Shown piece by piece: positions 6,584 to 12,930 of a DNA stretch of 17,226 nucleotides. Both the position numbers and the translations under genes were made by a program. Each line of letters begins with the position of its first letter. The first letter of the stretch is position 1. Source of the DNA: Clostridiales bacterium UBA3705 (GTDB taxonomy: Bacteria; Bacillota_A; Clostridia; Oscillospirales; Oscillospiraceae); the NCBI GenBank assembly GCA_002372735.1, contig DFIE01000102.1, positions 1 through 17,226 on the forward strand, written 5' to 3'. A model generated the notes under the pieces. It saw nothing but the letters and a program-made list of their open reading frames with translations, had not been told where the DNA came from and did no database searches.

Positions 6584-7329
6584 TCCAGCACCAGCTCCAC
6601 CGGGCAGTGGTCGGAGCCCAGGATGTCCTGGTGGATCCGGGCCTCCCGGATCCGGCCCTGCAGCCGGTTGGAGACCACGTAGTAGTCGATGCGCCAGCCC
6701 ACGTTCTTAGCCCGGGCCTGGAAGCGGTAGCTCCACCAGGAGTATTCCACTGCCTCCGGGTGGAGATAGCGGAAGGTGTCGGTAAAGCCCGCCTCCAGCA
6801 GCTGGGTGAATTTGCCCCGCTCCTGGTCGGAGAAGCCGGCGTTGCCCCGGTTGGTCTTGGGGTTTTTCAGGTCGATCTCCTGGTGGGCCACGTTCAGGTC
6901 GCCGCAGTAGATCACAGGCTTGATCCTGTCCAGCCGCTGCATATACGCCCGCAGGGCGTCCTCCCACTGCATGCGGAAGTCGATGCGCTTGAGCCCCTCC
7001 TGGGCGTTGGGCGTGTAGCAGGTGAGCAGGTAAAACTCCGGATACTCCAGGGTGATGAGCCGGCCCTCATGGTCCAGCGCCTCCTCCCCCAGGCCCAGGG
7101 TGACGGAAAGGGGCTGCTGCCGGGCAAACACCGCCGTGCCGGAATAGCCCTTCTTTTCGGCGCTGTACCAGTACTGGTGGTAGCCGGGCAGATCCAGCTC
7201 CAGCTGGCCCGGCTGGAGCTTGGTTTCCTGAAGACTGAAAAAATCGGCGTCCAGCCGGCGGAAGGTCTCGGCAAAGCCCTTGCCCATGCAGGCGCGCAGG
7301 CCGTTGACGTTCCAGGATACAAATTTCAT
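6580..7329 (-). CDS. xth: Exodeoxyribonuclease III / AP endonuclease (ExoA type)
   Basis: This 249-residue Mg2+-dependent enzyme of base-excision repair cuts 5' of abasic sites and trims 3' ends. All active-site residues of the exonuclease III family can be placed: Asn7 (SWNVNGLRA), Glu35 (SLQETK), Tyr105 (CYTPN), Asp144 and Asn146 (YCGDLNVAH), Asp240 and His241 (GSDHCPVEL). The length matches B. subtilis ExoA (about 250). The ATG at 7327-7329 follows GGAGGA. The gene points against its neighbours: divergent from murT, and convergent with the unrecognised gene, with which it shares 4 nt at the stop codons and no terminator between them. Confidence 0.96.
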   Translation of the reverse strand: MKFVSWNVNGLRACMGKGFAETFRRLDADFFSLQETKLQPGQLELDLPGYHQYWYSAEKKGYSGTAVFARQQPLSVTLGLGEEALDHEGRLITLEYPEFYLLTCYTPNAQEGLKRIDFRMQWEDALRAYMQRLDRIKPVIYCGDLNVAHQEIDLKNPKTNRGNAGFSDQERGKFTQLLEAGFTDTFRYLHPEAVEYSWWSYRFQARAKNVGWRIDYYVVSNRLQGRIREARIHQDILGSDHCPVELVLD

Positions 7330-7358
7330 ATAGGATTCCTCCGTCCGGTTTTTTCCTC

Positions 7359-7387
7359 ATTTTACCAAGAAATCCCGAATTACGCAA
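7359..7387 (-). promoter_or_regulatory. Probable promoter of the exodeoxyribonuclease III gene
   Basis: On the minus strand TTGCGT (7382-7387, 3 of 6) and TAAAAT (7359-7364, 5 of 6) are spaced by 17 nt, about 30 nt upstream of the start codon. Only 9 bp separate its -35 from the -35 of the divergent murT promoter. Confidence 0.5.
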
Positions 7388-7396
7388 TAGTTCTTG

Positions 7397-7425
7397 TTGT
7401 AAATCCGGAGAAAATGTGCTATACT
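7397..7425 (+). promoter_or_regulatory. Extended -10 promoter of the murT operon
   Basis: TTGTAA (7397-7402) and TATACT (7420-7425) have a 17-nt spacer, and TGC directly before the -10 makes it an extended -10. The 13 bases AATGTGCTATACT (7413-7425) recur exactly in front of trkA (11366-11378). Initiation would fall at about 7431-7434, at or next to the ATG of murT. Confidence 0.6.
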
Positions 7426-7433
7426 CTTTCGGT

Positions 7434-8807
7434 ATGAAAAAGATCAGAATTTTCCTTGCCGTGCTGGCCTGCAAGCTGGCCCGCACGGCCATCCGGCTGC
7501 TGGGCCGGGGCGGCACAGACTTCCCCGGCAGAGTGGCCCTGAAAATCTGCCCTGATCTGCTCGGCGAGCTGGCAAAGACCGTCACGACGGTGATCGTGAC
7601 CGGTACCAACGGCAAGACTACGACTTCTCGTATGATTGAGCAGTCCTTCCTCGACGCCGGAATCTCTTATTTTGCCAACAAAACCGGTGCAAACCTGATC
7701 AGCGGCATCACGGCGGAGTTTGCCGTCCATTCCACCGCTGGGGGCAAATGCAAGTATCCCTATGCGGTAATCGAGTCTGACGAGGCCGCCTTTAAGCAGG
7801 TGGGCCGGGCCGTCAACCCCAAGGCTGTGGTGGTCACCAACGTGTTCCGGGACCAGCTGGACCGGTACGGCGAGGTCACCCACACCCTGAACAACATCCG
7901 CATCGGCCTGGAGGGCTGCCCCAACGCCGTGGTCTGCCTGAACGCCGACGACTCCCTCTCCGCCTCTCTGGCCGGGGAGCTGCCCAACAAGGTGCTGTTC
8001 TACGGCGTGAACACCCCCATCTATAAGACCCGGGTGGAGGAGGTCTCCGACGCCCCCTACTGCATCAAGTGCAAGAGCGAGTACGTCTATGACTTTGTCA
8101 CCTACGGCCACCTGGGCGGCTATCGCTGCCCCAAGTGCGGCTATGCCCGGCCTGTGCCCCGGGTGGCGGTGAACAAGGTCATCTCCTCTGACACAGAGCG
8201 CTCCCAGGTGGTCATCACCGCCGGCGGGCGGAACTACGAAACCACTGTGAATCTCCCCGGCGGCTATAACATCTACAACGCCGTGTCCGCCATGGCCGCG
8301 GGCCAGGCCCTGGGGCTGGATCTGGAGCTGGTGAGCAACGCCCTGAGCCACTTTGCCTGCGGCTTCGGCCGGATGGAGAAGTTTGACATCAACGGCCACA
8401 GCCTGCGGATGATCCTGATCAAAAATCCCGCCGGCTGCAACCAGGTGCTGAACTTCCTCACCGACGCCACAGAGCCCTTCCTGTTTGTGGCCTGCCTGAA
8501 CGACCGGGCCTTTGACGGCAAGGACATCAGCTGGATCTGGGACGTGGACTTTGAACGGCTCACCGACATGGGCGAGCTGCTCACCGGGGTGTACGTCTCC
8601 GGCGTGCGGGCCGACGACATGGCCACCCGGTTTAAGTACGCCGGGGTGCCCACCGAAAAGCTGCGGATCTACAAGGATTACTCCCAGCTGCTGAAGGCCT
8701 GCCTGGAGCAGGACAAGCCGGTGTTCATCATGCCCACCTACACCGCCATGCTGGATCTCCGGGCCGCCATCAGCAAGAACTACGGGTTCAAGAACTTCTG
8801 GGAATAA
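7434..8807 (+). CDS. murT: Lipid II isoglutaminyl synthase, MurT subunit
   Basis: With GatD this ATP-dependent Mur-ligase-like subunit amidates the alpha-carboxyl of D-Glu in lipid II, at the inner face of the membrane. The protein has 457 residues. Landmarks are an N-terminal basic/hydrophobic helix, the Mur ligase P-loop GTNGKTTT (57-64, Lys61), a Cys4 zinc ribbon inserted in the central domain (Cys210, Cys213, Cys232, Cys235) and a C-terminal DUF1727-type domain with DGKDISWIWDVDFE. The start is uncertain: ATG 7434 matches the usual MurT N-terminus but has no Shine-Dalgarno and lies at the predicted transcription start, whereas GTG 7416 in the same frame has GGAG at 7407-7410 but overlaps the -10. 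The stop is 12 nt before gatD, which reuses the end of murT for its ribosome site. Confidence 0.95.
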   Translation: MKKIRIFLAVLACKLARTAIRLLGRGGTDFPGRVALKICPDLLGELAKTVTTVIVTGTNGKTTTSRMIEQSFLDAGISYFANKTGANLISGITAEFAVHSTAGGKCKYPYAVIESDEAAFKQVGRAVNPKAVVVTNVFRDQLDRYGEVTHTLNNIRIGLEGCPNAVVCLNADDSLSASLAGELPNKVLFYGVNTPIYKTRVEEVSDAPYCIKCKSEYVYDFVTYGHLGGYRCPKCGYARPVPRVAVNKVISSDTERSQVVITAGGRNYETTVNLPGGYNIYNAVSAMAAGQALGLDLELVSNALSHFACGFGRMEKFDINGHSLRMILIKNPAGCNQVLNFLTDATEPFLFVACLNDRAFDGKDISWIWDVDFERLTDMGELLTGVYVSGVRADDMATRFKYAGVPTEKLRIYKDYSQLLKACLEQDKPVFIMPTYTAMLDLRAAISKNYGFKNFWE

Positions 8808-8819
8808 GGAGGACACGGC

Positions 8820-9551
8820 ATGGAACTGAAAATCTGTCATCTGTTTCCCGACGTTCTGAATCTCTACGGCGACCGGGGCAATGTGATCTGCATGTCCCAC
8901 CGGCTGGGCTGGCGGGGCATCGACGTCCGGGTGGACAAGGTCTCCATCGGCCAGAAGCTGCAGGCTGCAGAGTATGACCTGTTCTTCATCGGCGGCGGCC
9001 AGGACTTTGAGCAGGAGGTGCTGCTCTCCGATCTGAAGGGCGAGAAAACCGCCGAAATCAAGGCCGCCATTGAGGACGGAAAGACCTTTTTGTGCATCTG
9101 CGGCGGCTACCAGATGCTGGGCAGCTACTACAAAACCTGGGACGGCCAGCAGTGCGACTTTATCGGCGCGCTGGATCTGTACACCATCGGCCACAAGGAC
9201 CGGATGATCGGCAACTATATGTTTACCTGCGAGGAGCTGGGCGGCGCCACGGTGGTGGGCTTTGAAAACCACTCCGGCAAGACCTATCTGGGCAGCGGCC
9301 TGCGGCCCATCGGCAAGGTGCTCTCCGGCTACGGCAACAACGGCGAGGACGGCATGGAGGGCGCCAGATACAAAAACGTGTTTTGCACCTATTCCCACGG
9401 CTGCCTGCTGCCCAAAAACCCCCTGCTGGCCGACCACATTCTGAAAACCGCCCTGGAGCGGAAGTACGGCTCCGCAGAGCTTGCCCCCCTGGACGACACC
9501 ATTGAGCTGGCCGCCCACGGGTATATGGAGCAGCGGCTGCGCAAGGCCTGA
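8820..9551 (+). CDS. gatD: Lipid II isoglutaminyl synthase, glutaminase subunit GatD
   Basis: This class I (CobB/CobQ-like) glutamine amidotransferase releases ammonia from glutamine and passes it to MurT. The protein has 243 residues. The nucleophile is Cys94 in CICGGYQMLG (92-101), and the catalytic histidine is His193 in YSHGCLLPKNP; these match Cys94 and His189 of S. aureus GatD. The early motif LYGDRGN (15-21) is typical of the family. AAGGAGG lies immediately after the murT stop codon, 8 nt before the ATG, so the two subunits are cotranscribed and probably made in step. Confidence 0.96.
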   Translation: MELKICHLFPDVLNLYGDRGNVICMSHRLGWRGIDVRVDKVSIGQKLQAAEYDLFFIGGGQDFEQEVLLSDLKGEKTAEIKAAIEDGKTFLCICGGYQMLGSYYKTWDGQQCDFIGALDLYTIGHKDRMIGNYMFTCEELGGATVVGFENHSGKTYLGSGLRPIGKVLSGYGNNGEDGMEGARYKNVFCTYSHGCLLPKNPLLADHILKTALERKYGSAELAPLDDTIELAAHGYMEQRLRKA

Positions 9552-9575
9552 GCCCGGGGCAAAGGAGAATCCCCT

Positions 9576-10397
9576 ATGTCTGTCATCGAATTCTTGAAGG
9601 TCCTTTTTCTGGGCCTGGTGGAGGGCATCACCGAGTGGCTGCCCATCTCCAGCACGGGGCATATGCTGCTGGTGGATGAGCTTTTGCAGCTGGACGCCTC
9701 CCAGGACTTTAAAGGCACCTTCTTTGTGGTGATTCAGCTGGGCGCCATATTGGCGGTGGTGATCCGCATGTGGCCCAAGCTGTGGCCCCTGGAGGCCCGG
9801 GGCGGGCTGCGGCTGAAACAGGACGTGCTCTCCACCTGGGGCAAGGTGGCCCTGGCCTGCGCGCCCGGGGCGGCAGCAGAGCTGCTGCTGGGCGACTATG
9901 TGGACGCCCACCTGGAGAATTTTGTCACCATCGCCTGCGCGCTGATCTTTTACGGCATCGTCTTTTTGGTGGTGGAGGGGATGCACCGCTCCGCCCCCAG
10001 GGTATCCACCGTGGAAGCCCTGCCCTGGACCACTGCCCTGGGCATCGGCCTGTTCCAGGTGCTGGCGCTGATTCCCGGCACGTCCCGCTCCGGCGCCACC
10101 ATCATCGGCGCGCTGCTGCTGGGAGTTTCCAGAGTGGCCGCCACAGAGTTCACCTTCCTGATGGCTGTGCCCGTAATGCTGGGCATGAGCGCCCTGAAGC
10201 TGCTGCAGCACGGTCTGAACTTCTCCGGCCGGGAGCTGGCCATCCTGGCACTGGGCATGGTTACGGCGTTTTTGGTGAGCATGGCGGTGATCCGCATGAT
10301 TCTGCGCTACATCAAAACCCACAGCTTCAAGGTCTTTGGCTGGTACCGGATCGCCCTGGGCGCCCTGGTGCTGCTGTATTTCCTGGTGATCAAATAA
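9576..10397 (+). CDS. uppP: Undecaprenyl-diphosphatase (BacA/UppP type)
   Basis: This integral membrane phosphatase converts undecaprenyl pyrophosphate, released at each round of wall polymerisation, to the monophosphate carrier used for lipid I; the family also confers bacitracin tolerance. The protein has 273 residues, the usual length, with about 8 hydrophobic segments. Signature motifs are EGITEWLPISSTGH (16-29, with Glu16 and Glu20) and PGTSRSGATI (about 167-176, with Arg171). AAAGGAG at 9561-9567 sets the ATG. The gap to gatD is 24 nt, so it belongs to the murT-gatD operon, linking lipid II modification with carrier recycling. A 7-bp hairpin without a T-run follows at 10398-10416. Confidence 0.97.
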   Translation: MSVIEFLKVLFLGLVEGITEWLPISSTGHMLLVDELLQLDASQDFKGTFFVVIQLGAILAVVIRMWPKLWPLEARGGLRLKQDVLSTWGKVALACAPGAAAELLLGDYVDAHLENFVTIACALIFYGIVFLVVEGMHRSAPRVSTVEALPWTTALGIGLFQVLALIPGTSRSGATIIGALLLGVSRVAATEFTFLMAVPVMLGMSALKLLQHGLNFSGRELAILALGMVTAFLVSMAVIRMILRYIKTHSFKVFGWYRIALGALVLLYFLVIK

Positions 10398-10416
10398 GTC
10401 CCGGCGGCTCCGGGAC
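10398..10416. other. Small hairpin between uppP and mrp
   Basis: A 7-bp GC stem (10398-10404 with 10410-10416) and 5-nt loop directly follow the uppP stop codon. With no T-run it is at most a weak terminator or an RNA-processing or stability element. I find no convincing promoter in the 57-nt uppP-mrp gap. Confidence 0.35.
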
Positions 10417-10454
10417 CTGTCATTGAACTAAACAACAAAAGAGGTATCATCAAC

Positions 10455-11276
10455 ATGAGCGAATCCTGCAACAACAATTGCGCCTCCTGCGGGCAGAACT
10501 GCGCTTCCCGCACCCAGGAGAGCCTGCTGGCCAAGCTGAACGAGCACGCCAGCGTCAAGAAGGTCTACGCCGTGGTCTCCGGCAAGGGCGGCGTGGGCAA
10601 GTCCACTGTGGCCGCCATGCTGGCGGTGGCCATGCAGAAATCCGGGGCCCGCACCGCCATTCTGGACGCGGATATCACCGGCCCCTCCATTCCCAAGGCC
10701 TTCGCCCTGGATCACGCCGAGGCCATGGAGGACGTGGGCCTGCTGCCCGCCCTGACCCGCACCGGCATCCAGGTGATGTCTGTGAATCTGCTGCTGAACG
10801 ACGAGACCGACCCCGTGCTGTGGCGCGGCCCTGTGCTGGGCGGCGCAGTGAAGCAGTTCTGGACCGACGTGGTCTGGCAGGACGTGGACTATATGTTTGT
10901 GGATATGCCCCCCGGCACCGGCGACGTGCCCCTGACCGTGTTCCAGAGTCTGCCCATTGACGGCATCATTCTGGTCACCACCCCCCAGGATCTGGTCTCT
11001 ATGATCGTGTCCAAGGCGGTGAAGATGGCCAACATGATGCACATCCCCGTGGTGGGCATTGTGGAGAACTACGCCTGGCTGGAGTGCCCCGACTGCGGCA
11101 GGCGGATTGAGGTCTTCGGCAAGAGCCATGTGCAGGAGCTGGCCGACCGGTACCAGCTGCCGGTGCTGGCCCGGCTGCCCATTGACGCCAGAGTGGCCGG
11201 CTTTATGGACGCCGGCGAGGCCGAGAGCGTGGACACCGCCCCCCTGGAGGAGGCTGTCCGGCTGCTGCGGCAGTGA
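10455..11276 (+). CDS. mrp: Mrp/Nbp35-type Fe-S cluster carrier ATPase
   Basis: This cytoplasmic P-loop ATPase of the ApbC/Nbp35 group holds and passes on Fe-S clusters. The protein has 273 residues. The N-terminus carries a four-cysteine cluster site (Cys5, Cys9, Cys12, Cys16), as in Nbp35-like proteins. The deviant Walker A is GKGGVGKST (43-51, Lys44 and Lys49), followed by LDADITGPSIP and DMPPGTGD. The C-terminal CPDC (Cys211, Cys214) is the usual dimer-interface cluster motif. It likely sits at the end of the murT-gatD-uppP operon, though its 57-nt gap is longer than the others and it could have its own promoter. An intrinsic terminator follows at once. Confidence 0.94.
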   Translation: MSESCNNNCASCGQNCASRTQESLLAKLNEHASVKKVYAVVSGKGGVGKSTVAAMLAVAMQKSGARTAILDADITGPSIPKAFALDHAEAMEDVGLLPALTRTGIQVMSVNLLLNDETDPVLWRGPVLGGAVKQFWTDVVWQDVDYMFVDMPPGTGDVPLTVFQSLPIDGIILVTTPQDLVSMIVSKAVKMANMMHIPVVGIVENYAWLECPDCGRRIEVFGKSHVQELADRYQLPVLARLPIDARVAGFMDAGEAESVDTAPLEEAVRLLRQ

Positions 11277-11277
11277 G

Positions 11278-11318
11278 AAAAAACAGGAGCCTTTCTGCGG
11301 AAAGGCCCCTGTTTTTTG
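11278..11318 (+). terminator. Intrinsic terminator of the murT-gatD-uppP-mrp operon
   Basis: An 18-bp stem with one A/C mismatch (arms 11279-11296 and 11301-11318, loop TGCG) begins with six A and ends with six T. It starts 3 nt after the mrp stop codon. The symmetric A/T ends mean it could work in both directions. Confidence 0.9.
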
Positions 11319-11349
11319 CATTGTACCGGGTTTTTCCCGAAGAAAGTCA

Positions 11350-11378
11350 TTGCATCCCGGGCATGAATGTGCTATACT
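11350..11378 (+). promoter_or_regulatory. Extended -10 promoter of trkA-trkH
   Basis: TTGCAT (11350-11355, 3 of 6) and TATACT (11373-11378) have a 17-nt spacer, with TGC just before the -10. The block AATGTGCTATACT is identical to the murT promoter. Initiation near 11385 gives a leader of about 175 nt. Confidence 0.6.
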
Positions 11379-11384
11379 GGACTG

Positions 11385-11559
11385 GAATCCGGTTTTATAC
11401 GGAGCTCCATAAACTGCATTTCAAACGCATTTACGTTGCGCTCGTATGAGACAGATTTTGTGCCTGTGGCACAAAGCGGCAGCGTGCGGCGCACGGTGCC
11501 GCTCCAATGAAAATCTTCAGTTTTCATAGGAGTATCGTATTAGAAAGGTATGCCAGATT
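11385..11559 (+). promoter_or_regulatory. Structured 5' leader of trkA with three hairpins and a short upstream ORF
   Basis: Three consecutive perfect or near-perfect stems lie in this leader: 11457-11475 (8 bp, loop TGT); 11476-11502 (6 bp, one G/G mismatch, 5 bp, loop GGC); and 11507-11527 (7 bp, loop TCTTCAG). An 18-codon frame starts inside the third stem (ATG 11507) and ends at TGA 11561-11563, overlapping the trkA ATG as ATGA. None of the stems is followed by a T-run, so control, if any, would be translational or through a protein or ligand. I do not recognise a known riboswitch. The first 70 nt of the leader show only short, weak inverted repeats. Confidence 0.5.
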
Positions 11560-12918
11560 ATGAAAATTATTGTAGTTGGCTGCGGTAAAATCGGCGAGGC
11601 CCTGCTGCACACCTTTGTGCGCGAGGGGCACGACGTGGTAGCCATGGATAACCAGGATTCTGTCATCCAGAATCTGACCAACAAATATGACGTGATGTGC
11701 GTGTGCGGCAACGGCGCCGACTGCGAAACCCTGGAGGAGGCCGGCGTGGCAGAGGTCGATCTGCTGGTGGCCGTCACCGGGTCTGATGAGATGAATATGC
11801 TCAGCTGCTTCCTGGCCCGGCGGATGGGCGCAAAGCACACCATCGCCCGGATCCGCAACCCGGAGTACAACGACCGGTCGCTCAGCTTTATGCGCCAGCA
11901 GCTGCACCTGTCCATGTCCATCAACCCCGAGCTTCTGGCCGCCCAGGAGCTGTACCATATGCTGAAGCTGCCCCCCGGGGTCAAGGTGGAGTTCTTCTCC
12001 CGCCGGATGTTTGAGATGATCGAATCCAAGCTCAAGCCCGGCTCCCCCTTCTGCGGCATCCCCCTGGCGGAGCTGCGCAACCGCCACAAGGCCAACTTCC
12101 TGATCTGCGTGGTGCAGCGCAACAGCCAGATCATCATCCCCCGGGGCGATTTTGTGCTGGAGCCCGGCGACAAGATCGGTCTGACCGCCAAGCCCTCTGA
12201 GATGAACAAGCTGTTCAAGTCCATGGGCATCACCAACCGCACCGCCCGGGACGTCATGCTGCTGGGCGGCAGCAAAACCGCCTTTTACCTGGCCAAGATG
12301 CTTACCTCTGCCGGCACCAACGTCAAGATCATTGACACCGACCGCCACGTCTGCCGGGATCTGTGCGACGCCATCCCCGCAGTGTCCGCCATTCACGGCG
12401 ACGGCACCCACCAGGAGCTGCTGCTGGAGGAGGGCCTGGGGGACCAGGACGCCTTTGTGGCCCTGACCGGTATGGACGAGGAGAACATTCTGGTCTCCTT
12501 CTTTGCCACCTCCCAAAAGGTACCCAAGGTCATCGCCAAGGTCAACCGGGAGGAGATGGCCCAGCTGGCCGACCAGCTGGGGCTGGACTCCATCATCCGC
12601 ACCAAGGAGATCGTCAACAATGTGGTGCTCCGCTACGCCCGGGCCCTGGACAGCTCTAAGGGCAGCAGCATCGAAACCCTGTACCAGGTGATGGACGGCA
12701 AGGCCGAGGCCCTGGAATTTGTGGTTCAGCAGCAGAGCCGGGTCACCGGCACGGCGCTGAGGGACCTTGCCATCAAGCCCAACATCCTGATTGCCGGCAT
12801 CGTCCGGGAGCGCAAAACCATCATCCCCTCCGGCGAGGACATGATCCTGCCCGGGGATCGGGTGGTGGTCATCGCCGCCGACCAGCGGCTCAACGCCCTG
12901 GGCGACATCCTCAAATAG
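11560..12918 (+). CDS. trkA: Trk potassium uptake system, regulatory subunit TrkA
   Basis: This cytoplasmic nucleotide-binding subunit gates the TrkH channel. Its 452 residues match the duplicated TrkA architecture: RCK-N (1-130), RCK-C (about 140-220), a second RCK-N (about 230-355) and a second RCK-C (to the end). The first Rossmann motif GCGKIG (7-12) with Asp30 at the end of strand 2 is canonical for NAD(H) binding. The second site (LLGGSKTAFYLA) is less canonical. A GAAAGG site at 11543-11548 is rather far from the ATG, and the ATGA overlap with the upstream mini-ORF could help initiation. trkH follows after 12 nt, so the two are cotranscribed. Confidence 0.95.
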   Translation: MKIIVVGCGKIGEALLHTFVREGHDVVAMDNQDSVIQNLTNKYDVMCVCGNGADCETLEEAGVAEVDLLVAVTGSDEMNMLSCFLARRMGAKHTIARIRNPEYNDRSLSFMRQQLHLSMSINPELLAAQELYHMLKLPPGVKVEFFSRRMFEMIESKLKPGSPFCGIPLAELRNRHKANFLICVVQRNSQIIIPRGDFVLEPGDKIGLTAKPSEMNKLFKSMGITNRTARDVMLLGGSKTAFYLAKMLTSAGTNVKIIDTDRHVCRDLCDAIPAVSAIHGDGTHQELLLEEGLGDQDAFVALTGMDEENILVSFFATSQKVPKVIAKVNREEMAQLADQLGLDSIIRTKEIVNNVVLRYARALDSSKGSSIETLYQVMDGKAEALEFVVQQQSRVTGTALRDLAIKPNILIAGIVRERKTIIPSGEDMILPGDRVVVIAADQRLNALGDILK

Positions 12919-12930
12919 CGGGAGGGGCCT

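Noticed and set aside
7419..10322. A 967-codon open frame on the minus strand across murT, gatD and uppP
   Set aside because: It is antisense to three clearly recognised genes. The product is rich in His, Gly, Gln and Val without any domain, as expected when GC-rich third positions remove stops from the opposite strand.
11385..11559. c-di-AMP (ydaO-type) riboswitch in the trkA leader
   Set aside because: Considered because Bacillota K+ transporter genes often have one, but I could not find the conserved blocks of that riboswitch, and there is no terminator in the leader.
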